Position numbers and translations under genes: made by a program. Shown piece after piece: positions 1-9,201 of a stretch of DNA of 64,000 bases. The DNA lies in contig NZ_CP163520.1 in assembly GCF_041080675.1 (NCBI RefSeq), forward strand, positions 6,973,501 to 7,037,500. Direction: 5' to 3'. How positions within the stretch are numbered: position 1 is the first letter of the stretch; the number at the start of each line of letters is the position of its first letter. The notes beneath the pieces were generated by a model, which ran no database searches, had not been told where the DNA came from, and saw only the letters and a program-made list of their open reading frames with translations. This DNA comes from Streptomyces sp. cg36. Lineage in GTDB: Bacteria; Actinomycetota; Actinomycetes; Streptomycetales; Streptomycetaceae.

Positions 1-2
1 TC

Positions 3-782
3 CGCAAGCAGGAACGGCGCATCGGGGCCGCGCTGTTCGAGCGCACCAGCCGGACCGTGCGCCTCACCGACGTCGGCCGTCAGCTGCGCGACGACCTCCA
101 GCCCGTCTACGCCGGTCTGCACGACTCCCTGGAGCGCGCCCGGCTCGCGGCCCGGGGTGTCACCGGGCGGCTGCGCATCGGCATGATGCCGTTCAACGTC
201 GTCGATCTGCACTTCTACTGGAAGGAGTTCCGCTCGCGGCACCCGCAGTGGGAGCTGGAGATCCGTCAGATGACGTACATCGATCCGTTCGGCCGGCTCC
301 GCGAGGGCGATCTGGACGTCATCGTCGTCTGGCTGCCCGTGGAGGAGCCGGACTTCACCGTCGGTCCGGTCCTGATGACCGACCGCCGGATCCTCGCCGT
401 GTCCGCCGACCACGAGCTCGCCGACCGGACGTCGGCACGCCTGGAGATGTTCGCCGACTTCCTCCACCCCATGCCCCCGTCCCTGCCGGACTACTGGGAG
501 GACGGCTACATGCCCTTCCACACGCCGCGCGGCCGGATCATCGAGCGCGAGCGGCCCGTGACGAACGCCGAGGACCTGATCAGCCGGGTCGGCATGGGCG
601 AGATCATCCACGGCTTCCCCAGCCATGTCACCCGGCACTGGGGGATGCCGAACATCCGCTGGATCCCCGTACCCGATCTGACGACCCTCTCCTACGCGCT
701 GATCTGGCGGACCGACGCCGAGAACGAGCCGATCCGCGCCCTCGCCGAGACCGTCCGTGAGCTCGGCGTGTTCCGGTTCTGA
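3..782 (+). CDS. LysR-family transcriptional regulator (5' end outside window)
   Basis: The window opens inside this gene, so its true start is missing. The readable frame begins at base 3 with RKQERRIGAALFERTSRTVRLT, which is the end of a LysR winged-helix DNA-binding domain (the LF.R..R.V.LT signature). The rest is the co-inducer-binding domain, with the usual LRIGMMPF first strand and a C-terminal segment ending in ETVRELGVFRF. LysR proteins act as cytoplasmic tetramers that bind a small molecule and usually regulate a divergent neighbour, but that neighbour lies outside the window. The convergent SDR gene lies 113 bp downstream. The ligand cannot be inferred. Confidence 0.9.
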   Translation, partial: RKQERRIGAALFERTSRTVRLTDVGRQLRDDLQPVYAGLHDSLERARLAARGVTGRLRIGMMPFNVVDLHFYWKEFRSRHPQWELEIRQMTYIDPFGRLREGDLDVIVVWLPVEEPDFTVGPVLMTDRRILAVSADHELADRTSARLEMFADFLHPMPPSLPDYWEDGYMPFHTPRGRIIERERPVTNAEDLISRVGMGEIIHGFPSHVTRHWGMPNIRWIPVPDLTTLSYALIWRTDAENEPIRALAETVRELGVFRF

Positions 783-895
783 TTCGACGCCGTTCTCCGC
801 GCGTCCCCGGGCCCGGCGCTCTCGCCTGTCTCAGAGCCCGGCGTCCCAGGGCCTGGCGCTTCCGCCCGCCTCACTGCCCGGCGTCCCCGCCCGTC

Positions 896-1792
896 TCAGT
901 GTCCAGCCTCCTCCCACGTCACCCACGTGTTGGTCCGGCGGCCCGAGATGTCGAAGGCGACGTTGTGGACCGCGCTGCCCAGCACGAGGCGCAGCGGGGG
1001 ATCGTCGCTTTCCACGAGCCCCACGAGGGCCCGGGCGGCGAACGCGGGGTCCTCCTGGACCGGCCCCGCGGTGAACTCCCGTGCCGCCTCCGCCCGCAGC
1101 GCCGCGTAGTCGTCGAGGGGGCGGGCGCAGTGCCTCGGGGCGGGGCTGCCGGTCCCGTGGCCGCCGGGCCGGAGGATGCTCACCTTGACGCCGAAGGCCG
1201 CCGCCTCCGCGGCCAGGGACTCGCTGAGCCCTTCGAGGGCGAACCTGCCCGCGCTGTACAGGCCGGTCCCGGGCAGACCGCCGAGCGCGGCGTCGGCGCA
1301 GACCTGTACGAGGTGGCCGGTGCCCTGGGTGCGCAGCACGGGCAGCACCGCCTGCGTCATCCACAGCGCGCCGAAGAAGTCGAGGTCCAGCTGGGCGCGG
1401 GCCTCGGCCTCGGTGAACTCCTCCACCATGCCCAGCGAGGGCGAGCCCGCGTTGTTGACGACGACGTCCAACTGCCCGAAGTGCGCCACGGCCTTGGCGA
1501 CGGCCGCGAACACGGCGTCCCGGTCGGTGATGTCCAGTCTCAGGGGCAGCACCCGGCCGGGGTGCGCGGCGGCCAGTTCCTCAAGGGCGGCCCATGCCCG
1601 CGCACATGCCGCTTCCCCCGCACCGGCCGCCTCCCCGACGGCGGCCGGTCCCTCCGGCGGGCCGCCGGTGCGGGTGGCGACCGCCACCCGCCCGCCCGCT
1701 GCCAGCGCCGCCTCGGCGAAGGCGCGGCCGGGGCCTCGCCCGGCTTCGGCGATCAGCCACACACGACCGGGTTCTGCGGTGGTGGCGTTCAT
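896..1792 (-). CDS. Short-chain dehydrogenase/reductase (SDR)
   Basis: This 298-residue protein is a classical SDR oxidoreductase, presumably using NAD(P)(H) in the cytoplasm. The N-terminal nucleotide-binding motif is altered: AEAGRGPGRAFAEAAL stands where TGxxxGxG is expected. VNNAGSP (NNAG motif) follows near residue 112, and an SxnYxxxK-type region near residue 180 reads GLYSAGRFALEGL, with Tyr present but Arg where the catalytic Lys usually lies. Those substitutions make activity uncertain; it may be a divergent or weak enzyme. It is the last gene of a leftward run MFS (4507) - lpdA (3223) - SDR, with only 27 bp to lpdA, so it is probably cotranscribed. The substrate is unknown. Confidence 0.85.
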   Translation of the reverse strand: MNATTAEPGRVWLIAEAGRGPGRAFAEAALAAGGRVAVATRTGGPPEGPAAVGEAAGAGEAACARAWAALEELAAAHPGRVLPLRLDITDRDAVFAAVAKAVAHFGQLDVVVNNAGSPSLGMVEEFTEAEARAQLDLDFFGALWMTQAVLPVLRTQGTGHLVQVCADAALGGLPGTGLYSAGRFALEGLSESLAAEAAAFGVKVSILRPGGHGTGSPAPRHCARPLDDYAALRAEAAREFTAGPVQEDPAFAARALVGLVESDDPPLRLVLGSAVHNVAFDISGRRTNTWVTWEEAGH

Positions 1793-1819
1793 GGGAATCC
1801 TTTCGCTCTCGACCCGGGA

Positions 1820-3223
<1,404 letters not shown>

Positions 3224-3280
3224 GGAATTTTCCTCAGACTCGGAGTGGGAAGGAGCGGGGGAGCGAGCCGGGTTCGGGGC

Positions 3281-4507
3281 TCAGGCGGACGAGGCGGCCC
3301 GTACGCGCCACACCGTCACCGTCGTCAGGAGGCCGATCGCGGCGCCGGCCCAGAGCGCGGCGTTCAGGCTCGCGGCGTTGACGATCAGGCCGCCGAAGAG
3401 CGCGCCCAGGGCGATGGCCAGGTTGAACACCGAGGTGTTGAGGGCGGTCGCGGCCTCTTCCTGGCCGCGCGCCGACTGCAGGATCCAGCTCTGCACGCTC
3501 ACCGGTACCCCGCCGAAGGCGAGCCCCCATCCGATCAGCAGGACGATCCCGCCCGCCGGGCTCGTACCGATCACCGGGAACAGCGCGAGGATCGCCGCGA
3601 GCAGCAGCCCGATGGCCATCACCACCCGGCGCACGTCGCGGCCCACGACCGCACCCGCCAGGAAGTTGCCGACGATGCCCGCCACGCCGAAGACCAGCAG
3701 GAGCGGGCCGACCATGCGCCCGCTGACGCCCGCCACGTCCTGGAGCACCGGGCTGACGAAGGTGAACGCCGCGAAGTGGCCGCTCACCAGAAGGAACGTC
3801 GTCAGTACTCCGGCCCGTACGGCACGGTTGCGGAACTGGTCCCCGAGCGTGCGCAGCCGTACCGGGTCGGCGGCCGGGAGCGACGGCAGCAGGTACAGGA
3901 GCGCGGCGACCACCAGCAGCCCGAGGCCCGCGACCGTGGCGAAGGCGGCCCGCCAGCTGCTGAACTCGCCGATCAGCGTGCCCGCGGGCACACCGAGCAC
4001 ATTGGCGGCCGTGGCCCCGCCGAAGGTGATCGCCGTGGCCCGCCCCACGTACACCGCGGGCACCATCCGTACCGCGATTCCCGCGGCCAGCGACCAGAAT
4101 CCGCCGATGCTGATGCCGACGAGGAAGCGCGAGGCCAGCAGGACGGCGAAGTTCGGCGCCGCCACCGACAGCAGGTTCGCGGCGGCCATCAGGCCCAGCA
4201 GCGCGATCAGCACCGTACGCCGGTCGCCGCGCCGGATCAGGACCGGCAGCAGCGGCGCCGTCGCCGACGCCACCAGACCCGGCACGGTCACCATCAGCCC
4301 GGCGGCGCCCTCCGACACGTCGAAGGCGCCGCCGATCGGCGTCAGCAGCCCCATCGGCAGCTGCTCGGCGGTCACCATCGCGAACGTCCCCACGGCCACG
4401 GCCACCAGGGCCAGCCATCTTCGCAGCGGCACCACGGCCACGTGGCCGGGATCCGGCAGGGGCGGAAGGCCGGCGTCGTCGTGAACGGGGCGCTCGACGG
4501 TGGTCAT
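3281..4507 (-). CDS. MFS transporter, DHA1-type
   Basis: This 408-residue membrane protein has about 12 predicted transmembrane helices and looks like a drug:H+ antiporter-1 or sugar/nucleoside-efflux member of the major facilitator superfamily. The helix 2-3 loop carries LIRRGDRRTVL, matching the conserved basic loop of MFS proteins, and helix 4 carries RFLVGISIGGFWSLA, typical of the NepI/AraJ group. It is the first gene of a leftward three-gene run with lpdA (57-bp gap) and an SDR. Substrate and direction are inferred only from family resemblance; export is likelier than uptake. Confidence 0.88.
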   Translation of the reverse strand: MTTVERPVHDDAGLPPLPDPGHVAVVPLRRWLALVAVAVGTFAMVTAEQLPMGLLTPIGGAFDVSEGAAGLMVTVPGLVASATAPLLPVLIRRGDRRTVLIALLGLMAAANLLSVAAPNFAVLLASRFLVGISIGGFWSLAAGIAVRMVPAVYVGRATAITFGGATAANVLGVPAGTLIGEFSSWRAAFATVAGLGLLVVAALLYLLPSLPAADPVRLRTLGDQFRNRAVRAGVLTTFLLVSGHFAAFTFVSPVLQDVAGVSGRMVGPLLLVFGVAGIVGNFLAGAVVGRDVRRVVMAIGLLLAAILALFPVIGTSPAGGIVLLIGWGLAFGGVPVSVQSWILQSARGQEEAATALNTSVFNLAIALGALFGGLIVNAASLNAALWAGAAIGLLTTVTVWRVRAASSA

Positions 4508-4565
4508 GGCGTACTCCTCGGGTGCGTGGGGGTGTGGTGCGGGTAGGTGGAGGTGTGGCGCGGGG

Positions 4566-5210
4566 TCACCGGTGCGCCGCTCGCGGGCCCCACCGGTCGA
4601 GGGCCGCGTAGGCGGGCGCCCAGGAGCGTGCGTACTCCCGCCGCGCGGACTCCGACAGGGGGGTCAGGAGGGCGGTGGCCGTGCGGATGCCCGCGCCGTC
4701 CAGCAGCCAGGGCAGCAGTTGCGCGGCGTGCGGGCGGACGCGTTCGGCGTGGGTGCGCAGGAAGTCCTCCCACTGCTCCTTGCTCAGAACGTCCCGGACC
4801 AGCGGGAACACCGCGTCCTCCTCATGGCCGAGGTGCCCGGCGAGGCCCGTGACCAGGGCGCCGGTGAGCGTGCCGAGCAGCTCGGGCCCGGTGCCTGGGT
4901 CGGCCAGGGCGTCGTCCATCGCCGCGATGAGCGAGGCGAGCTTGGCGTGCTCGGCCTCTATCGCCTCCAGCCGGGTCAGGTCGAAGGGACGGCCGCGCAG
5001 GGCGTGCCGCAGTACGGGCCACAGCGCGTCGTCCTCGGCGGAGTTGTGGGCGATCAGCGCCTTCTTGAACAACTCCCAGCCGGTGGCGGCGCGCAGGACG
5101 TGCAGGGGGTCGGGGTCGCTGCGCGCGGTGATGTCGGCGATGTGCCGCAGCTCGCGGCGCAGTGCGCCGTGCATGGCGTCGACCACGGCCATCTCCAACT
5201 GCTCGCTCAC
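4566..5210 (-). CDS. Hemerythrin HHE domain protein
   Basis: I place the start at the GTG at 5210, because AAGGAG lies 11 nt upstream and the family sequence begins there; this gives 214 residues. Histidines in MHGALRRELRHI, HNSAEDDALWPVL, EAEHAKL and HLGHEEDAVFPLV follow the four-helix, di-iron hemerythrin pattern (H...HxxxE...H...HxxxE). Such proteins bind O2 or NO, or handle iron and redox stress in the cytoplasm. The last ~45 residues form a short C-terminal tail without a known domain. A 412-bp gap with triplicate 15-bp repeats lies upstream and may hold its promoter. Confidence 0.85.
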   Translation of the reverse strand: MSEQLEMAVVDAMHGALRRELRHIADITARSDPDPLHVLRAATGWELFKKALIAHNSAEDDALWPVLRHALRGRPFDLTRLEAIEAEHAKLASLIAAMDDALADPGTGPELLGTLTGALVTGLAGHLGHEEDAVFPLVRDVLSKEQWEDFLRTHAERVRPHAAQLLPWLLDGAGIRTATALLTPLSESARREYARSWAPAYAALDRWGPRAAHR

Positions 5211-5483
5211 GGCTGGCGTTCTCCTTGCGTGGGGATCCGGCCGGGCGCGTCCGGGCAGGACGGCATGGCGGCGCGGCGCCGCGGCGGATCTCTTGCGGTG
5301 TTCGGGAGCGGGGGAGCCGGGCGGCCCGCGGGGCGGTGCCCGAACGCGCGGCGCGCATCGCGAAAGCGGCCGTCGGCCTGGGACTTCCCGTCGGCCGTCC
5401 CTGGTGGGGGGCCGTTTCCCCGGCACCTCAACTCTCCTCTGGCGCCGCGCCGCGATCAATGCGGAGTTCGTGGGCCGATCGAT

Positions 5484-5528
5484 AACTCTGCGGTTATCAA
5501 CTCTGCGGTCATCGACTCTCTGGTTCTC
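5484..5528. repeat. Three tandem 15-bp direct repeats in a 412-bp intergenic gap
   Basis: Between the hemerythrin start (5210) and the nadE stop (5623) no gene is supported. The gap holds three abutting 15-mers: AACTCTGCGGTTATC, AACTCTGCGGTCATC and GACTCTCTGGTTCTC. Copies 1 and 2 differ at one base, and copy 3 at four. GATAAC/GTTATC within the first copy also forms an inverted repeat with a 6-bp spacer. A regulator array for the leftward hemerythrin gene is possible but unproven. Confidence 0.7.
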
Positions 5529-5557
5529 AGGTCGGTGTGCGCCGCACAAAGACGAAC

Positions 5558-5582
5558 AGCCCGCCCTGTGTCAGGGCGGGCT
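5558..5582 (-). terminator. Hairpin terminator after nadE
   Basis: AGCCCGCCCT and AGGGCGGGCT form a perfect 10-bp stem with a 5-nt loop. On the minus strand, downstream of the nadE stop, it is followed by a T-rich stretch (GTTCGTCTTTGTG), as expected for a factor-independent terminator. Confidence 0.8.
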
Positions 5583-5622
5583 GGTGATCCGGCGTTCGGC
5601 CGCGGGTCGCTTCGGGGTGCCT

Positions 5623-6453
5623 CTACGGCGCGATCGGCAGCCGGCGCTTGTGCTCGGTGAGGCGGTAGCGGCGCACGATCGTCTCGAAGGCGTGCGCGTC
5701 CACCGGCTTGCCCTCCAGGAAGTCGTCGATGTCGTCGTAGGTGACGCCGAGGGCGTCCTCGTCGGCCTTGCCGGGGTCGAGGGTCTCCAGGTCGGCGGTG
5801 GGGACCTTCCACACCAGCTCGGCCGGGGCGCCCAGGGCGTCCGCGACGGCGCGCACCCGCCGCTTGGTCAGGCCGGTCAGCGGGACGAGGTCGGCGGCGC
5901 CGTCGCCGAACTTGGTGAAGAAGCCGGACACCGCCTCGGCGGCGTGGTCGGTGCCGACGACCAGGCCGTCGTGCGCCCCGGCCACCGCGTACTGCGCGAT
6001 CATGCGCTGGCGGGCCTTGATGTTGCCCTGGACGAAGTCCTGGTGGTGCGCGTCGCGGAAGGCCACCCCGGCGGCGAGGGAGGCCGCGAGGGCGGCGTCG
6101 CTGGCGGGCTTCACGTCGACGGTCAGCACGTGGTCGGCGCGGATGAAGGAGAGGGCGAGCTGGGCGTCCCGCTCGTCGGCCTGGACGCCGTAGGGCAGGC
6201 GCATCGCGTAGAAGGCGGCCTCGTGGCCCGCGGCCCGGGCCCGCTCCACGGCGAGCTGGCAGAGCCGCCCGGCGGTGGTGGAGTCGACGCCGCCGCTGAT
6301 GCCGAGGACCAGGGAGCGCAGGCCGGTCGAGGTGAGGCGCTCGGTGAGGAAGGCCACCCGGCGCTCGATCTCGCGCTCCGCGTCGAAGCTCTCGCTCACC
6401 AGGAGCTCCCGGGCGATCTCCTGCTGCAGTGCGGTGGACGCCGGCTCGCTCAC
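5623..6453 (-). CDS. nadE: NH3-dependent NAD+ synthetase
   Basis: This 276-residue enzyme amidates nicotinate adenine dinucleotide to NAD+ with ATP and ammonia, the last step of NAD biosynthesis. The PP-loop SGGVDS is at about residue 54, and the conserved [28 protein letters not shown] and TGLTKRRVR segments of bacterial NadE follow. There is no N-terminal glutaminase domain, so it is the short ammonia-dependent form, and its length is normal. It is divergent from the HicB-like gene at 6652, with a 198-bp shared upstream region. Confidence 0.96.
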   Translation of the reverse strand: MSEPASTALQQEIARELLVSESFDAEREIERRVAFLTERLTSTGLRSLVLGISGGVDSTTAGRLCQLAVERARAAGHEAAFYAMRLPYGVQADERDAQLALSFIRADHVLTVDVKPASDAALAASLAAGVAFRDAHHQDFVQGNIKARQRMIAQYAVAGAHDGLVVGTDHAAEAVSGFFTKFGDGAADLVPLTGLTKRRVRAVADALGAPAELVWKVPTADLETLDPGKADEDALGVTYDDIDDFLEGKPVDAHAFETIVRRYRLTEHKRRLPIAP

Positions 6454-6550
6454 GGCTGCTCCCTCGGTGTCGTGCGTGCGGTACGCGGTGTGCTGTGCCC
6501 GACGACCCTAGTCGACGGAGGTGCGCGGCCGTCCGGGGGATCTTGGCCGT

Positions 6551-6650
6551 GGCGCCACATGGCATCAGATGGCACCGTGCGGCGCCATGTATGTGCCAGT
6601 ACTGCGCCATGAAGGCTTGTGGTGGCGCCATAGTGGTGCCACTATGGCGC
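6551..6650 (+). promoter_or_regulatory. Palindromic operator and promoter before the HicB-like gene
   Basis: At 6625-6650, GCGCCATAGTGG and CCACTATGGCGC form a perfect 12-bp inverted repeat around a TG spacer. It overlaps a good promoter: TTGTGG (6617-6622), a 17-bp spacer, then CACTAT (6640-6645), 6 nt before the ATG at 6652, which suggests a leaderless transcript. Further partial copies of the same word (GGCGCCACAT, ATGGCAT, ATGGCACC, GGCGCCATGT, TGCGCCATG) lie at 6551-6610. This pattern suits cooperative repression, possibly autoregulation by the ribbon-helix-helix product. Confidence 0.75.
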
Positions 6651-6651
6651 T

Positions 6652-7179
6652 ATGGACCTCACCCCCTACGTCGAGAACCTCCGGAACGATCTCGCCGCAG
6701 CCGCCGACGCGGGTGGCGCCGAGGCCCGGGCGCTGGCGGAGCGGCTGACCGCCCCGCTGGAGTCCGCCGTCCGGCTCACCCTCCTCAACGCGCTCTCCGA
6801 CGCCATGGGCGAGGTCACCCGCGACCTCGCGCCCGGCTCGGTCGACGTACGGCTGCGCGGGCGCGACCCCGAGTTCGTGGTGAGCGCGCCGCCCCCGGCC
6901 GAGCCGTACGAGCGGGCGGCGGAGCCGGAGCCCTCGCCCGAGCCCGTGCGCGCGGCGCCGCCCGAGGGCGACGAGGGCGGGACCGCCCGCATCAACTTCC
7001 GCCTCCCCGCCCACCTCAAGAACCGCGTCGAGGACATCGCGGCCCGCGAGGGCCTCTCGGTCAACGCCTGGCTGGTACGGGCCGTGGCCACCGCGCTCGA
7101 ACCCGGCGACCGGGCCTCGGCGGGGCCCGCCCGGAGCCGTACGCGCGGCGGCCAGGGGTTCACCGGCTGGGTCCGCTGA
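6652..7179 (+). CDS. HicB-like ribbon-helix-helix protein
   Basis: This 175-residue protein has a long N-terminal region (about 1-110) without a clear family and an acidic proline-rich linker. It ends in ARINFRLPAHLKNRVEDIAA..GLSVNAWLVRAVA (about 112-150), a ribbon-helix-helix DNA-binding fold as in HicB antitoxins and Arc-type repressors. No HicA-type toxin lies next to it, so an antitoxin role is unlikely. More likely it is a DNA-binding regulator, possibly of its own palindromic promoter. The DUF4097 gene follows 91 bp downstream on the same strand. Confidence 0.82.
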   Translation: MDLTPYVENLRNDLAAAADAGGAEARALAERLTAPLESAVRLTLLNALSDAMGEVTRDLAPGSVDVRLRGRDPEFVVSAPPPAEPYERAAEPEPSPEPVRAAPPEGDEGGTARINFRLPAHLKNRVEDIAAREGLSVNAWLVRAVATALEPGDRASAGPARSRTRGGQGFTGWVR

Positions 7180-7270
7180 CCCGGACCGTCCGCCGCGCAC
7201 CCCACGTACCGCAGACGCACTCCCACGTACCGCACCCACACCCGCACCCCGCCACAAGGACGGATGAGCC

Positions 7271-8107
7271 ATGCCCACGTTCGACACCCCCGGACCGATC
7301 TCCGTCGTCCTCGAATTCGACATCGGCGCCGCGCGCGTCGTCGCCTCGAAGCGCGCGGACACCGTCGTCGAGGTGCTGCCCCGCGACGGCGCCGAGGAGC
7401 ACGACGTGCGCACCGCGCGGCAGACCAAGGTCTCGTACGCGGGCGGCAAGCTGACGGTGAAGGGGCCCCGCAACCGGTCCCTGTTCACCCGCAGCGGCGC
7501 GCTCGACATCAGCATCGAACTGCCCGCCGGATCCGACCTCCGGGCGTCCGCGCCGCTCGGCAGCTTCACCACCGAGGGTCCGCTGGGCGACTGCGCCGTC
7601 AAGACGTCGGTCGGTGACATCCAGGTCGACGAGGCGGGCGCCGCCCAGCTGAGGAACGCGCGCGGCGACATCCGGCTCGGGCGGGCCTCGGGCGACGCCG
7701 ACGTCTCCGGCTCCGGCCGGGTCGACATCGGCGGGATCGGCGGAGCGGCGACGGTCAAGAACACCAACGGGGAGACGGCGATCGAGGAGGTCGCCGGCGA
7801 GCTCCGGGTCAACGCCTCCAACGGCCGCATCTCCGTCGGCACCGCCCGCGCCGGGGTGGAGGCCAAGTCCGCCCACGGCGCCATCAGGCTCGGCGAGGTG
7901 GTGCGCGGGCAGGTGGTGCTCCAGACCGCGCTCGGCGACGTCGAGGTCGGCATCCACGAGACCACCGCCGCCTGGCTCGACGTCAGCACCCGGCTCGGCG
8001 CCGTCCGCAACTCGCTCGGCCCGTCCGAGGGCCCCGGTGACGCCGAGCACACGGTCGAGGTGCGCGTCCGTACCGGCCTCGGCGACATCGTCGTCCACCG
8101 CGCGTGA
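7271..8107 (+). CDS. DUF4097 beta-strand repeat protein
   Basis: This 278-residue protein is built of short repeating beta strands with alternating G-D-[IV] turns (for example VGDIQVDEAG, RGDIRLGRA, LGDVEVGIHE). This fits the DUF4097/putative-adhesin fold, a right-handed beta solenoid. I see no signal peptide or membrane helix, so it is probably cytoplasmic. Upstream, the 91-bp spacer carries two copies of CCCACGTACCGCA, and AAGGA precedes the ATG. Its role is unknown; linkage to the RHH regulator suggests shared control. Confidence 0.85.
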   Translation: MPTFDTPGPISVVLEFDIGAARVVASKRADTVVEVLPRDGAEEHDVRTARQTKVSYAGGKLTVKGPRNRSLFTRSGALDISIELPAGSDLRASAPLGSFTTEGPLGDCAVKTSVGDIQVDEAGAAQLRNARGDIRLGRASGDADVSGSGRVDIGGIGGAATVKNTNGETAIEEVAGELRVNASNGRISVGTARAGVEAKSAHGAIRLGEVVRGQVVLQTALGDVEVGIHETTAAWLDVSTRLGAVRNSLGPSEGPGDAEHTVEVRVRTGLGDIVVHRA

Positions 8108-8127
8108 GCGGCGACGCGACGCGCCCG

Positions 8128-9165
8128 CTAACCGGTGGTCCGGCCGGTCGGCCGGGCCGGGTGCCCGGTCGGCCGCTCCTCGCCGGGGTAGGCGGACCGC
8201 ACCTTCTCCCGGAGCCAGCCGTGCGCCGGGTCGGCGTCGTTGCGCGGGTGCCAGGCCATGTCCAGTCGCAGGGGCGGCAGTTCGAGGGGGACCTCGAAGG
8301 TGTGCAGGCCGAGCGCCTGCGGGCAGCGGTCGGCGAATCCGGCGGGGGTGAGGCAGACCAGGTCCGTCTCGTGGCACAGGAGCAGCGCGGTCGACCAGTT
8401 GGGCACGACCGTGACGACCCGCCGGGAGAGCCCCAGTTCGGCGAGCCGCTCGTCGACCGGGCCCCGCACCCGTCCCTGCCGGGAGACCCCGATGTGGTCG
8501 GCGGCGGCGAACGCGCGGACGGTGACGCGCTTGCGCGCGGCGAGCGGATGCCCGGGGCGGACGACGCCGAGCAGCCGGGTGGTGCCCAGGTGCTCGGTAC
8601 GGGTCTCCGGGTCGCGCCGCCCGATGACGCCGATCTCCAGGTCGAGCCGTCCCTCGCGCAGCGCGGAAGTGCCTTCCAGGGCCTCGGGCAGGAAGCGCAG
8701 GGTGACGCCGGGGGCCTCCGCGGTCACGGCCGCGATCAGCCGGGCCGCGAGTCCCGCGACGACCATCTCGCTCGCCTGGACGGCGAACTGCCTGCGCAGG
8801 GTGGCGAGATCGACCCGGTGGCGGCTGGTCAGCAGACCGCTCGCCTCCTCGACGACCGCGCGCACCCGGGGTCTGAGCTCCAGCGCGTGCGGGGTCGGCA
8901 CGAGCCGCCGCCCGGCGCGCACCAGAACGGGATCGCCCAGCGCCGTGCGGATCCGGCCCAGCGTGCGGCTCATGGCGGGCGGCGACACGTGCAGCCGGTC
9001 GGCGGCGGCGGTGACGCTCTCCTCCTCCAGGAGGGCGTCGAGCGCGACGAGGAGGTTCAGGTCGAGGGATTCGATGGTGTGACCCCAGTCATAGGCGGGG
9101 CCGTCCGCGCCCCGGCCGGCCTCATGAGTTGCGTCCAGGCTAATTACATCTTGCTGAAGTTGCAC
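8128..9165 (-). CDS. LysR-family regulator, divergent from a beta-propeller gene
   Basis: The N-terminal helix-turn-helix (LDLNLLVALDALLEEESV.. AADRLHVSPPAMSRTLGRIR) is followed by a substrate-binding domain, giving about 345 residues. The only standard start I see ahead of the HTH is GTG at 9165, which adds about 30 residues before the usual LysR start point. No ATG, GTG or TTG lies at the conventional position, so the true start is uncertain. It faces the YVTN propeller gene at 9202 and probably regulates it, with an AT-rich stretch (TAATTACATCTTGC) between them. The ligand is unknown. Confidence 0.85.
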   Translation of the reverse strand: MQLQQDVISLDATHEAGRGADGPAYDWGHTIESLDLNLLVALDALLEEESVTAAADRLHVSPPAMSRTLGRIRTALGDPVLVRAGRRLVPTPHALELRPRVRAVVEEASGLLTSRHRVDLATLRRQFAVQASEMVVAGLAARLIAAVTAEAPGVTLRFLPEALEGTSALREGRLDLEIGVIGRRDPETRTEHLGTTRLLGVVRPGHPLAARKRVTVRAFAAADHIGVSRQGRVRGPVDERLAELGLSRRVVTVVPNWSTALLLCHETDLVCLTPAGFADRCPQALGLHTFEVPLELPPLRLDMAWHPRNDADPAHGWLREKVRSAYPGEERPTGHPARPTGRTTG

Positions 9166-9201
9166 TGGAGTTAACCGGGTGCCGGGCACAGGCTGCTGCC
9201 C

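Noticed and set aside
6652-7179. HicAB-type toxin-antitoxin system
   Set aside because: Only the RHH-type part is present; the neighbour is a DUF4097 protein, not a HicA toxin.
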